A stretch of 11,235 nucleotides of DNA, from positions 1 to 11,235 of the forward strand of contig JAADFV010000464.1 in the NCBI GenBank assembly GCA_013152695.1, read 5' to 3'. Under the pieces are notes generated by a model. The model made no database searches, was not told where the DNA came from, and saw only the letters and a program-made list of their open reading frames with translations. Shown in pieces: positions 1 through 6,393 of the stretch; the first letter of the stretch is position 1, and each line of letters opens with the position of its first letter. The position numbers were made by a program, and so were the translations under genes. The DNA comes from Chloroflexota bacterium (GTDB lineage: Bacteria; Chloroflexota; Anaerolineae; J102).

Positions 1-16
1 GAAAGAGCGGGAGACA

Positions 17-56
17 GGTAAACCGGTAAGCCAGAAGATCGGAAAGCCGGTAAACC
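17..56. repeat. Degenerate 8-base tandem repeat
   Basis: Five consecutive octamers can be read here. GGTAAACC stands at 17-24 and again at 49-56, with GGTAAGCC at 25-32 and GGAAAGCC at 41-48. The unit at 33-40 (AGAAGATC) is much diverged. The block lies beyond the 3' end of the acyltransferase gene, in an intergenic stretch that continues past the window edge, so the array may be longer. No gene is visible in 1-177. Confidence 0.55.
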
Positions 57-177
57 AGGCCTGAAAAACCACTCATCATCACACGCCTTTTCCAATAGAG
101 GGCCTGCTACAGAATTCCTCGCCCCTACGAATAACCCTGCAAAACTCTCTTCCGTATCCCGTCTTCTGTCTCCCTCC

Positions 178-990
178 TCACGCCGGCGAGCAACCCCTGC
201 TCCTTACTTCTTGCTCCTTGCTTCCTGCTTCCTGCTTCTTCCCGCCAGCTTCGACTTCGCCAACATGTTCCCAGGGAAAATCTGCTATTTTTTCCGCTTC
301 TGCTCTCAATTTTGGATTGTCGGAATAGACACCATGCTTGTGCTTGGGAATGAGTTCGGCAATGTGGCGCATGATCTCGTGACCAATTTCATCCAGCTGC
401 TGCCGCCGAGCGCGACCCCGCCCACTTACCTGGTAAGGGCCGAAAGGCTTGCCAATCCGTATGGTGACTTTTGCCCGCCGGCGGCTGCGAAGGGCAGGAA
501 AAATAGAGGCATTGCCGTCGATGCCCACGGGCAAAATGGGAGCTCCGGTTTGCACAGTGAGATAGGGTACCCCTGGTCGGGCGTAGACAAGCACATCGGC
601 CCAGGAACCCCCTTCGGGAAAGACCATCAACACACCTTTCTGAGCCAAGACCGCCTTGGAGGCGCGCATGGCCAGCATGGAAGCCTGACCTCGACGTACG
701 GGGTAGTATCCCCACAGCTTAGGCAACCAGGTCACCAAAGGGGGCGCATCGACAAAATGGAACCCGCCCAGAAAATCTAGAGGCCAGGGCATCGAGGCGA
801 CAATAGTTACGACATCGAGAAAATGAAAATGATTGGCCACGACAATCAGTGGCCCCCGTTTCGGGAGATATTCTGTTCCTTCGACTCGAAAGTCTGCCAG
901 TGCCCGTAAAGTGAGGTTGGCAGCACGACTCATGAGCCAGCGTATCGGGCGCCGGCGTGGATATTTAAAGATTTGTGAGGATGTATTCAA
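178..990 (-). CDS. PlsC-like lysophospholipid / 1-acylglycerol-3-phosphate acyltransferase
   Basis: This 270-residue protein belongs to the LPLAT/PlsC family, whose members transfer an acyl chain to lysophosphatidate or a related lysophospholipid at the inner membrane face. The catalytic H-x4-D motif is in NHFHFLD (His54, Asp59). YYPVRRG (about 95-101) fits block II, FPEGGSW (124-130) is block III, and PILPVGIDG (151-159) is block IV. Family membership is firm, but the acyl acceptor cannot be told. The start is uncertain. The frame opens with TTG at 990 without a clear Shine-Dalgarno, and an ATG at 933 (residue 20) would remove a basic N-terminus and also lacks a clear ribosome site. The last 20 or so residues (Lys, Glu, Gln, Ser, Arg rich) are encoded by a 7-base tandem repeat and are probably not part of the fold. 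The gene is divergent from the tRNA and has no obvious functional link to the nucleoside cluster. Confidence 0.88.
   Translation of the reverse strand: MNTSSQIFKYPRRRPIRWLMSRAANLTLRALADFRVEGTEYLPKRGPLIVVANHFHFLDVVTIVASMPWPLDFLGGFHFVDAPPLVTWLPKLWGYYPVRRGQASMLAMRASKAVLAQKGVLMVFPEGGSWADVLVYARPGVPYLTVQTGAPILPVGIDGNASIFPALRSRRRAKVTIRIGKPFGPYQVSGRGRARRQQLDEIGHEIMRHIAELIPKHKHGVYSDNPKLRAEAEKIADFPWEHVGEVEAGGKKQEAGSKEQEVRSRGCSPA
197..238. repeat. 7-base tandem repeat inside the 3' end of the acyltransferase gene
   Basis: Six head-to-tail heptamers fill exactly 42 bases, with plus-strand consensus YTRCTYC (minus strand GRAGYAR). The two units at 225-231 and 232-238 are identical (CTGCTTC), and every difference among the six units is a transition. 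Because 7 is not a multiple of 3, the array cycles through the reading frames. It stays open here and encodes the C-terminal tail. Three weaker heptamers of a related pyrimidine-rich type (GTATCCC, GTCTTCT, GTCTCCC) lie at 154-174 just beyond the stop codon. Confidence 0.75.
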
Positions 991-1056
991 ATTCGGCTCT
1001 GTTGATTCGAAGCAAGACCTTTTTTGCTCTTGATCGATGGAAGCTTGGCGCTATCT

Positions 1057-1086
1057 TTGACACAAAAGAGGAACCGCGGCTATAAT
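1057..1086 (+). promoter_or_regulatory. Promoter of tRNA-Lys (sigma70-type)
   Basis: A perfect TTGACA at 1057-1062 and a perfect TATAAT at 1081-1086 are separated by 18 bases. Transcription would start near 1093, only a few bases before the tRNA at 1098, as expected for a stable RNA gene. The position and consensus are read directly. Activity is inferred. Confidence 0.85.
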
Positions 1087-1097
1087 ATAGCCCATGC

Positions 1098-1170
1098 GGG
1101 CCGCTAGCTCAAGTGGTAGAGCAACGGACTTTTAATCCGTGGGTTCGGGGTTCGAGTCCCTGGCGGCTCA
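1098..1170 (+). tRNA. tRNA-Lys (anticodon UUU)
   Basis: A complete 73-base cloverleaf can be drawn. The acceptor arm GGGCCGC (1098-1104) pairs with GCGGCTC (1163-1169) with one G-U, and the discriminator is A1170. The D stem is GCTC/GAGC with GG in its loop. The anticodon stem ACGGA/TCCGT encloses CTTTTAA, giving anticodon UUU. The T arm has CGGGG/CCCTG around TTCGAGT. CCA is not encoded and would be added after transcription. There is no intron. It is a single-gene transcript with its own promoter and terminator, on the opposite strand to all protein genes in the window. Confidence 0.96.
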
Positions 1171-1177
1171 CAACTTA

Positions 1178-1217
1178 CTCGCACATCTTTGCTTCACGGA
1201 GATGTGCGAGTCTTTTT
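1178..1217 (+). terminator. Rho-independent terminator of tRNA-Lys
   Basis: A perfect 11-base stem, CTCGCACATCT (1178-1188) and AGATGTGCGAG (1200-1210), encloses an 11-base loop and is followed by TCTTTTT (1211-1217). It begins 8 bases after the tRNA. The last two T residues belong to the stop codon of the convergent osmC-like gene (1216-1218, read on the minus strand). The hairpin could also protect the 3' end of that mRNA, although no T-tract follows it in that direction. Confidence 0.9.
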
Positions 1218-1641
1218 AGGCATTGCTGTCATCAGCCTCAAGAATGACGATTTCATGGGTAAGAGGAAGGCCAAGGGTGGAAGAAACGGTGCAATAACGC
1301 TTTTCTGCCAGCCACACAGCACGCTCCATCGTAGCTTCATCGATACCAACACCTTTGATGGTGTAGGTGAGATGAACGCTGGTAAAGGTCTTGGGCCACT
1401 CCTCAATATGCTCGCCCACCACATCCACCTCGAATGATTTTACTTCCTTGCGGCGTTTGAGCATGACGGCGATGATTGTGGTGCCCATACAGCCCCCCAA
1501 AGCGGCAAGCAACAAATGGCTGGCGCCCATCGATTTGCCTTCGGGATTAGGCCCGGTAATGCCAACACGACCGCCATCATCACGGTCAACGGCAATGAAT
1601 TCTCGTTCTTTTGTCCAAATAACAGTCACTCTTTTAGTCAT
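1216..1641 (-). CDS. OsmC/Ohr-family protein (putative thiol-dependent peroxidase)
   Basis: This 141-residue cytoplasmic protein has the usual OsmC-family length. Members reduce organic hydroperoxides with a reactive cysteine pair. Both cysteines are present: Cys51 in the helix motif LGGCMGTT and Cys117 in EKRYCTVSSTL, where the serine-rich stretch after the second cysteine is typical of the OsmC/YhfA branch. The N-terminal part with the GPNPEGKSMGASHLLLAALGG lead-in to the helix also fits the family. The ATG at 1641 is supported by AGGAG (1647-1651 on the minus strand), 5 bases upstream. The gene lies 113 bases downstream of the deaminase gene, so it could be read from the same transcript, but nothing shows this. 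It ends in the tRNA terminator. Whether it is a true peroxidase or another OsmC-like protein cannot be decided. Confidence 0.9.
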   Translation of the reverse strand: MTKRVTVIWTKEREFIAVDRDDGGRVGITGPNPEGKSMGASHLLLAALGGCMGTTIIAVMLKRRKEVKSFEVDVVGEHIEEWPKTFTSVHLTYTIKGVGIDEATMERAVWLAEKRYCTVSSTLGLPLTHEIVILEADDSNA

Positions 1642-1754
1642 GGGGTCTCCTAAAATGGGGTAAATTACGATGTTCTGCTTATGCAGCCATCCAGGCTTAG
1701 ATGCACGATTCTACAGAAAAGGTTACCAAAGCAGCGTTGGAATGGGACAGAGGT

Positions 1755-2891
1755 TCAATCTAAACCATGCTTGGCACGTAAGCGGGTAAATTCCTGACGA
1801 AACGACTGCTCGAGCTCGGTTTTACGCTCGGGTGAGAGGAAAGATGCGTGTACAGCATTCAACGATATTTCCTCGAGAGCAGTAGCATCGAAGCCGAAAT
1901 AATCAATGAGTACGCGGTATTCTTTATTCAAAGTGGTGTTGAAAAGGGGAGGATCGTCACTGTTGATGGTCACCAGCACCCCGGCGTCTCGAAGGCGAGG
2001 GAGAGGATGGTCGGCGTAGGAGGGATAGAGGCCCAGCTGGATGTTGGAGGTGGGATTCACCTCCAAAGGAATCTGATGTTCTACGAGATAGTCAATGAGC
2101 GTAGTATCTTCGACGGAACGTACACCATGGCCGATACGTTCTGCCCCAAGTGCCCGTAATGCCCCCCATACGCTCTCTGGCCCTGCCAGCTCACCGGCGT
2201 GTGGTGCACTGTGTAAACCACCGGCACGAGCCGTGGCGAAGGCTGGGGCAAAGGGCTCTGGTGGGGCCGTACTTTCATCTCCACCCAGGCCCAGAGCGAT
2301 TACCCCCCGATCTTGCCAGGCCAAAGCCATCTCTACCGTGGAATCGCTGGCAGCGCCGGTATAGTGCCCGTTCTCAAAACTGAGATTGCGCGGAATGTCC
2401 ATAACCCAAGCTATCGTCACCCCAAAATCTGCCTTAACACGTTGCCGTCCTGCCTCCAGACCTGAAATGATGTCATCTGCGCTCAGGCCCTTATTCTGCC
2501 AGAGATGGACATAAGGCGTGAAGGTTACCTCGGCATAGCGGATATTTTGGCGCTGCATTTCCCGGCCGAAATCATAGGTGATGAGCTCGAAATCGGCGGG
2601 GGTACGCAAAAGATTCTGGATCGTGAGGTAAACGACGATGAAATGGCGAAAATCACGAAAACGATACCACTCTCGCAAACCTGCCACGCTGGTGGCAGGT
2701 AAGGAGAGGTTATGGTGGGCGGCCAGTTTCAAGATGGTTTCAGGCTGAGTAGCACCTTCGAGATGGACGTGCAACTCGACCTTGGGCAATTCTTCGGCAA
2801 AAGCGTGGAGTCGGACCACAGGGTCGGGCTTGTCGAGCCTGGTTTTGCCTGGGGTATGGCCTGAAGCTGAAGGTGAACTAGTTGTATTCAT
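1755..2891 (-). CDS. add: Adenosine deaminase family enzyme
   Basis: This zinc-dependent amidohydrolase-fold enzyme probably deaminates adenosine or deoxyadenosine to inosine or deoxyinosine in the cytoplasm. Numbered from the chosen start (378 residues), the metal ligands are His41 and His43 in LHVHLEG, His231 in HAGE (catalytic Glu234), and Asp312 in NSDDP. GHGV (254-257) supplies the further active-site histidine, and SNIQLG follows the usual VNPTSN. I chose the ATG at 2891, which overlaps the end of the preceding gene by 14 bases. The same frame can be extended to a TTG at 2918, but that adds nine residues with no family support and no better ribosome site. Translation is probably coupled to the upstream gene. 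The neighbouring nucleoside importer favours adenosine over alternatives of the same family such as adenine or aminodeoxyfutalosine deaminase, which sequence alone does not exclude. Confidence 0.88.
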   Translation of the reverse strand: MNTTSSPSASGHTPGKTRLDKPDPVVRLHAFAEELPKVELHVHLEGATQPETILKLAAHHNLSLPATSVAGLREWYRFRDFRHFIVVYLTIQNLLRTPADFELITYDFGREMQRQNIRYAEVTFTPYVHLWQNKGLSADDIISGLEAGRQRVKADFGVTIAWVMDIPRNLSFENGHYTGAASDSTVEMALAWQDRGVIALGLGGDESTAPPEPFAPAFATARAGGLHSAPHAGELAGPESVWGALRALGAERIGHGVRSVEDTTLIDYLVEHQIPLEVNPTSNIQLGLYPSYADHPLPRLRDAGVLVTINSDDPPLFNTTLNKEYRVLIDYFGFDATALEEISLNAVHASFLSPERKTELEQSFRQEFTRLRAKHGLD

Positions 2892-4179
2892 CAGCCAGCA
2901 ATTTCCAGACTTTGCCAACTAACGTCAAGGACCCATCATTGTTGAGAAGGTCGCCGTGCCACCAATAAGGATAGTAGGTACTAAACCAAAAGAGAGCACG
3001 TATTTCAGGAATTTGCCGCAACTCCTCTGTTTGCCATATCAGCAATGATGCCATCAAGTTAGAATTGAGGTTCTTTCGTGACAATCCCCCATATTCAGTA
3101 ATGAGCACATTATTGACGAGATAGCCGTTTTCGCGAAGTGTTGAGATAAAATCACGAACCTCTTGGACAGTTTGAGGGCCGCGAGTCATGAACGTCGTAT
3201 CAGATGCATCGCTGCCTGTAGGAATTGCATAGGCGTGGACATGATAATTGGTGATTGGCCAATGTCCGTACAGTTGCTCATACGCCTGAATGACCTCGAG
3301 CATATAATCAATATGCACCGCAAATGTCCCGCAGCAGTAAATATCACCGTTCCAGCCGCCATCGACGACCGCCTTCACAGCTTGAGCGGTCTGCAATGGA
3401 GTCAGGTTTGCCTGATCGAAAATATCTGGTTCGTTCAAGAGGAGAAGAGGACGACCGTCGTTGCAACCCCAAATGTTTGGAATCAAGTCAGGGCGGCCAG
3501 CCATTGGCAATTGTTTTCTGTCTGTGCATTCATACCACCAGTTGTACCAAACAGCGGCAGAATCATAGAGTTCGCTATCATCCGGGTAGTTACTCACATC
3601 CACCATGGGTCTTCCGTAACCTATGACGGCGCCATCGGCATTATCCCATGGCGCCCAGGGCACCACCGAACTAGCGATCTTGAAATCTGTCCAGTATACC
3701 GCAAAGCGCAAATGTTCAAGCTTGACAGAACCCACGGTGGGATGGCTGACCACAGTGCCATAAGGATTTACCCGCCCCGGAGAGGGAGAGATGGCAATAG
3801 CGTCATTTGCAATCACACTAATGGTACAAGATTGCGGTGGTTCCGGCAGCTGCAGGTAGAAGTTGTAAAATCCACCGCCATCCGCAGTACGGTTGTATCT
3901 GACACCGTCACATTCGGCGACGACTTGCACATAAGCGGCCGGGTTGCCATTTTCGGTAACCCAGCCCCGCAAGCGAAGAACCGAGGCGGCACTCGCTGTA
4001 GATGAAAACAGAAGAAAGAGGATGAGAAGCACAACAAGCTGTCTCATGACCTTGGTGTGTAGATTTCTGCTAAAAGATCTACCACCATCCCTTGTAAGGG
4101 CGTTACCTTCTTGGGGTAAAGATGTGAATCGATCTTTCTGAGGGACATCCCTTGATTTTTTCCTGTAGTGATGCATCAT
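2878..4179 (-). CDS. Exported clan GH-A-like glycoside hydrolase with N-terminal CarboxypepD_reg-like domain
   Basis: This is a 433-residue protein counted from the ATG at 4179. A hydrophobic signal segment lies at 46-64 and ends TASA, followed by a likely cleavage site. Residues 68-125 look like a small beta-sandwich of the carboxypeptidase-regulatory type (RGWVTENGNP...TADGGGFYNF). Residues about 155-430 resemble a (beta/alpha)8 glycosidase barrel of clan GH-A. LLLNEPD gives a candidate acid/base Glu250 at strand 4, HVHAY lies at 313-317, ITEYGG gives a candidate nucleophile Glu362 at strand 7, and ALFWFS gives the aromatic residue at strand 8. The GH family and substrate are unknown. Start choice is unclear. 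The ATG at 4179 has a strong AAGGAG, while the ATG at 4047 (residue 45) gives a normal signal peptide but only a badly spaced AAGG. The gene stands between the nucleoside permeases and the deaminase, overlapping the latter. Confidence 0.75.
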   Translation of the reverse strand: MMHHYRKKSRDVPQKDRFTSLPQEGNALTRDGGRSFSRNLHTKVMRQLVVLLILFLLFSSTASAASVLRLRGWVTENGNPAAYVQVVAECDGVRYNRTADGGGFYNFYLQLPEPPQSCTISVIANDAIAISPSPGRVNPYGTVVSHPTVGSVKLEHLRFAVYWTDFKIASSVVPWAPWDNADGAVIGYGRPMVDVSNYPDDSELYDSAAVWYNWWYECTDRKQLPMAGRPDLIPNIWGCNDGRPLLLLNEPDIFDQANLTPLQTAQAVKAVVDGGWNGDIYCCGTFAVHIDYMLEVIQAYEQLYGHWPITNYHVHAYAIPTGSDASDTTFMTRGPQTVQEVRDFISTLRENGYLVNNVLITEYGGLSRKNLNSNLMASLLIWQTEELRQIPEIRALFWFSTYYPYWWHGDLLNNDGSLTLVGKVWKLLADEYN

Positions 4180-4298
4180 GTTTTCTCCTTATTGATCAAG
4201 GCGTTGGAAGTATCCCTTTTCGTAACAAGCAAGGACACAAACGACAGATTCGACCAATTACATTGAGAGCTTCTTTAACAGAAGCAGTATGGGGGCTG
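4180..4298 (-). other. Intergenic gap between second permease and hydrolase-like gene
   Basis: This 119-base gap is the longest break between the importer genes and the two downstream enzyme genes. On the minus strand it holds a perfect 6-base stem GCTTCT/AGAAGC with a 5-base loop (4269-4285). No T-tract follows, so it is not a convincing terminator and may instead mark a processing or mRNA stability site. I find no convincing promoter. The Shine-Dalgarno of the next gene lies at its end. Confidence 0.4.
4185..4190 (-). promoter_or_regulatory. Strong Shine-Dalgarno ahead of the hydrolase-like gene
   Basis: AAGGAG on the minus strand stands 5 bases before a double ATG (4179 and 4176). It supports initiation there, although this places 44 mostly polar residues before the signal segment. 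The downstream candidate start at 4047 has no comparable site. Confidence 0.7.
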
Positions 4299-5258
4299 TT
4301 ACCGTTCTCCGCGGATGTAAGGAACACCCAGCGCCGCCGGCGCGCCGATATGTTTCTTGATTGCCGCACGAGAGCCAATCACCAACGCCAAGATCACCAG
4401 GAGATAGGGAGCCATTTTGAGGAAAAATCCCCAGTTGGAATTGATATACAACGGGTTGGCAAAACCAAGCAAGACGGCAGGCCCTTGCAGATCCAGAATT
4501 CCCCGACGCAAAGCGCCGAATAGGTAGGAACCCAAGGCGGCCCGGAGTGGGTCCCATTGTGCGAAAATAACCAAACCTACGGCAATCCAGCCCTGGCCGG
4601 AAGTAGTTTGGGCACTGTACCAGCCGGGCGAAACCGCCAGACTAATGGTAGCCCCGGCCAAGCCGGAAAGACACGCCCCGACAAAAGTGTAAAAATAACG
4701 TAGACGGTAAACATTGACCCCTAGCGTATCTGCTGCCTCAGGCTTCTCACCGATGGCCCGCAGATGCAGGCCGGGACGTGTTTTATAGATGAAGAACCAG
4801 GCAAGGGGTATGAAAAGATAGCCGACGTAAACTAAGATACTATGATCAGCAAAAAATACAGGGCCAATGAAAGGAATATTGGCTAAACCCGGCACCGACC
4901 AATAGGGCAATAACGGTGGATTTTTACCGGTTAGGCCTTCCCCGAACACTAAAGCTAAACCTGTGCCCAAAAACGTGAGCGCCAGGCCGCTAACAACCTG
5001 ATCCGCTTGCAGATGAATAGTCACTACGCCGTGGGCCAGGCCCAAGATACCGGCGGCAAGCATGGCCATCACGATGCCCAACCAGGGATTGCCGGTAGAT
5101 AATGAAACACTAAAACCAGTCATGGCACCGACCAACATCATGCCCTCGATGCCCAAGTTAAGGATACCAGAGCGCTCGGTAATCAACTCCCCGATCGTTG
5201 CAAAGAGGAGGATGGTACCAGTGGCTATACCTGCATGGAGAATGATTTCTAGATTCAT
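4299..5258 (-). CDS. Nucleoside ABC transporter permease (BmpD/NupQ-like)
   Basis: This 319-residue polytopic membrane protein belongs to the BPD_transp_2 family and forms one half of the transmembrane channel of a BMP-type nucleoside importer. It has the N-terminal motif ERSGILNLGIEGMM typical of this permease branch. Several hydrophobic segments run from about residue 5 to 295. The cytoplasmic coupling loop is GEKPEAADTLGVNV (about 173-186), and the basic C-terminus ends GAPAALGVPYIRGER, as in relatives such as NupQ. The ATG at 5258 is preceded by AGGA at a rather long distance. It starts 31 bases after the stop of the partner permease and is shorter than that partner, the usual arrangement for this pair. 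The gene context (binding protein, double ATPase, two permeases) makes the substrate a nucleoside by family. The exact nucleoside is not shown by the sequence. Confidence 0.92.
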   Translation of the reverse strand: MNLEIILHAGIATGTILLFATIGELITERSGILNLGIEGMMLVGAMTGFSVSLSTGNPWLGIVMAMLAAGILGLAHGVVTIHLQADQVVSGLALTFLGTGLALVFGEGLTGKNPPLLPYWSVPGLANIPFIGPVFFADHSILVYVGYLFIPLAWFFIYKTRPGLHLRAIGEKPEAADTLGVNVYRLRYFYTFVGACLSGLAGATISLAVSPGWYSAQTTSGQGWIAVGLVIFAQWDPLRAALGSYLFGALRRGILDLQGPAVLLGFANPLYINSNWGFFLKMAPYLLVILALVIGSRAAIKKHIGAPAALGVPYIRGER

Positions 5259-5289
5259 ACGACTAGTTGTCCTGTATAAGGCTGAACAT

Positions 5290-6393
5290 TTAGACTGTCA
5301 GTGACTCTGCACGTACGATTCGGATCTTATAACGCAGCAACACATCACTGCTGATCACCATAAACAGAATGATGCCTTGCAGCAAATTGGCCAGCCCTGA
5401 AGGTTGGATTTCACGTCCGGCGACGATCAGGGCGCCAAACAAAATGGAAACGATAATAACGCTGAAGGGATTTAGCTTGGCTAACCAGGCGATAATGATG
5501 CCAGTGAAGCCATAGCCCGGCGAAATCCGTTCCTGGAGGCGGTGGACAACACCACTGATCTCTGACATCCCGGCCAGACCCGCCAAAGCTCCTGAAAACA
5601 TCATCACCAAAATGATGTTACGGGTAATATTGAGGCCGGCATAGCGTGCTGCCTCAGGATTATCGCCGATCAATTTGATTTCGTACCCCCAGCGACTACG
5701 TTCGAGAATCCACCACACAACCAAGGCAGCTATAAAGCCCATAACCACACCCAGGTGCAGGGTAATACCCGAGAATGCTTTATATTCGCGCGCATAATCG
5801 GCGAGACGCGGTAGCCAGGCGTTTTTGGGAAACATCGGCGTCATTTGAAAACCGGCATCACTCCATTTGTCGAAAATCCAAAAGTTATTCCAGAGAATAG
5901 CCACATAGTTCAGCATCAAAGTTGTGATGATCTCATTGACATTGAATTTTGCCTTGAGATAACCGGGGAAAAATCCCCAAATCGCACCGCCGATCATACC
6001 CATGAGCATCATCGAGCCCAGTACGACCACACGGGGGCTGTCGAGAGGCACGATGGGGACAAGTACGACGAGACTGGCGAAAAAAGCCCCCATGTAAAAC
6101 TGCCCCTCTGCCCCGATGTTCCATAACTTCATCTTAAAGGCTACGGCACAAGCCAACCCCACTAAAATCAAGGGAGTTGCTTTGACAATGGTATCGGAGA
6201 AGGTCGGCCAACTGCCAAATGTGGCATTCCAGAAAAATTTGCCGACAAGAAGGGGTTGTCCTCCCGTCATCTTGAGGATAATACCGCTGATGATAAATGC
6301 CAACACGACAGAGCCGGTCGCAGTGGCCAGGGGAAGCCACCAGGGATTCTCCTCGCTACGTTTTTCAAAGTAAATAGCAAATGGCAGATTCAT
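5290..6393 (-). CDS. Nucleoside ABC transporter permease (NupP-like)
   Basis: This is a 367-residue integral membrane protein and the larger permease of the importer. After a short cytoplasmic N-terminus with basic and acidic residues (EKRSEENPWW) come multiple transmembrane segments. KLWNIGAEGQFYMGA (about 89-103) is the signature of this branch, and the coupling loop is GDNPEAARYAGLNI. A large extracytoplasmic segment rich in Trp and Phe (about 165-200) follows the first half. The ATG at 6393 overlaps the stop of the ATPase gene as ATGA, and GGAG stands 8 bases upstream within that gene (6402-6405), so translation of the two is coupled. It pairs with the 319-residue permease downstream. Confidence 0.92.
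   Translation of the reverse strand: MNLPFAIYFEKRSEENPWWLPLATATGSVVLAFIISGIILKMTGGQPLLVGKFFWNATFGSWPTFSDTIVKATPLILVGLACAVAFKMKLWNIGAEGQFYMGAFFASLVVLVPIVPLDSPRVVVLGSMMLMGMIGGAIWGFFPGYLKAKFNVNEIITTLMLNYVAILWNNFWIFDKWSDAGFQMTPMFPKNAWLPRLADYAREYKAFSGITLHLGVVMGFIAALVVWWILERSRWGYEIKLIGDNPEAARYAGLNITRNIILVMMFSGALAGLAGMSEISGVVHRLQERISPGYGFTGIIIAWLAKLNPFSVIIVSILFGALIVAGREIQPSGLANLLQGIILFMVISSDVLLRYKIRIVRAESLTV

Noticed and set aside
1..64. CRISPR array
   Set aside because: The repeat units are only 8 bases long and head to tail with no spacers, and there are no cas genes.
211..780. 189-codon open frame on the plus strand
   Set aside because: It lies opposite the acyltransferase gene, whose four family motifs are clear. 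The plus-strand product has no recognisable features.
1098..1170. tRNA gene as an integration site for a mobile element
   Set aside because: There is no integrase, no direct repeat of the tRNA 3' end in the window, and the flanking genes look like ordinary chromosomal genes.
3163..4005. 280-codon open frame on the plus strand
   Set aside because: It is fully antisense to the hydrolase-like gene, has no recognisable motif or hydrophobic pattern, and lacks a ribosome site.
4261..4290. Terminator after the second permease
   Set aside because: The 6-base hairpin is not followed by a T-tract on the minus strand, so it does not qualify as a rho-independent terminator.
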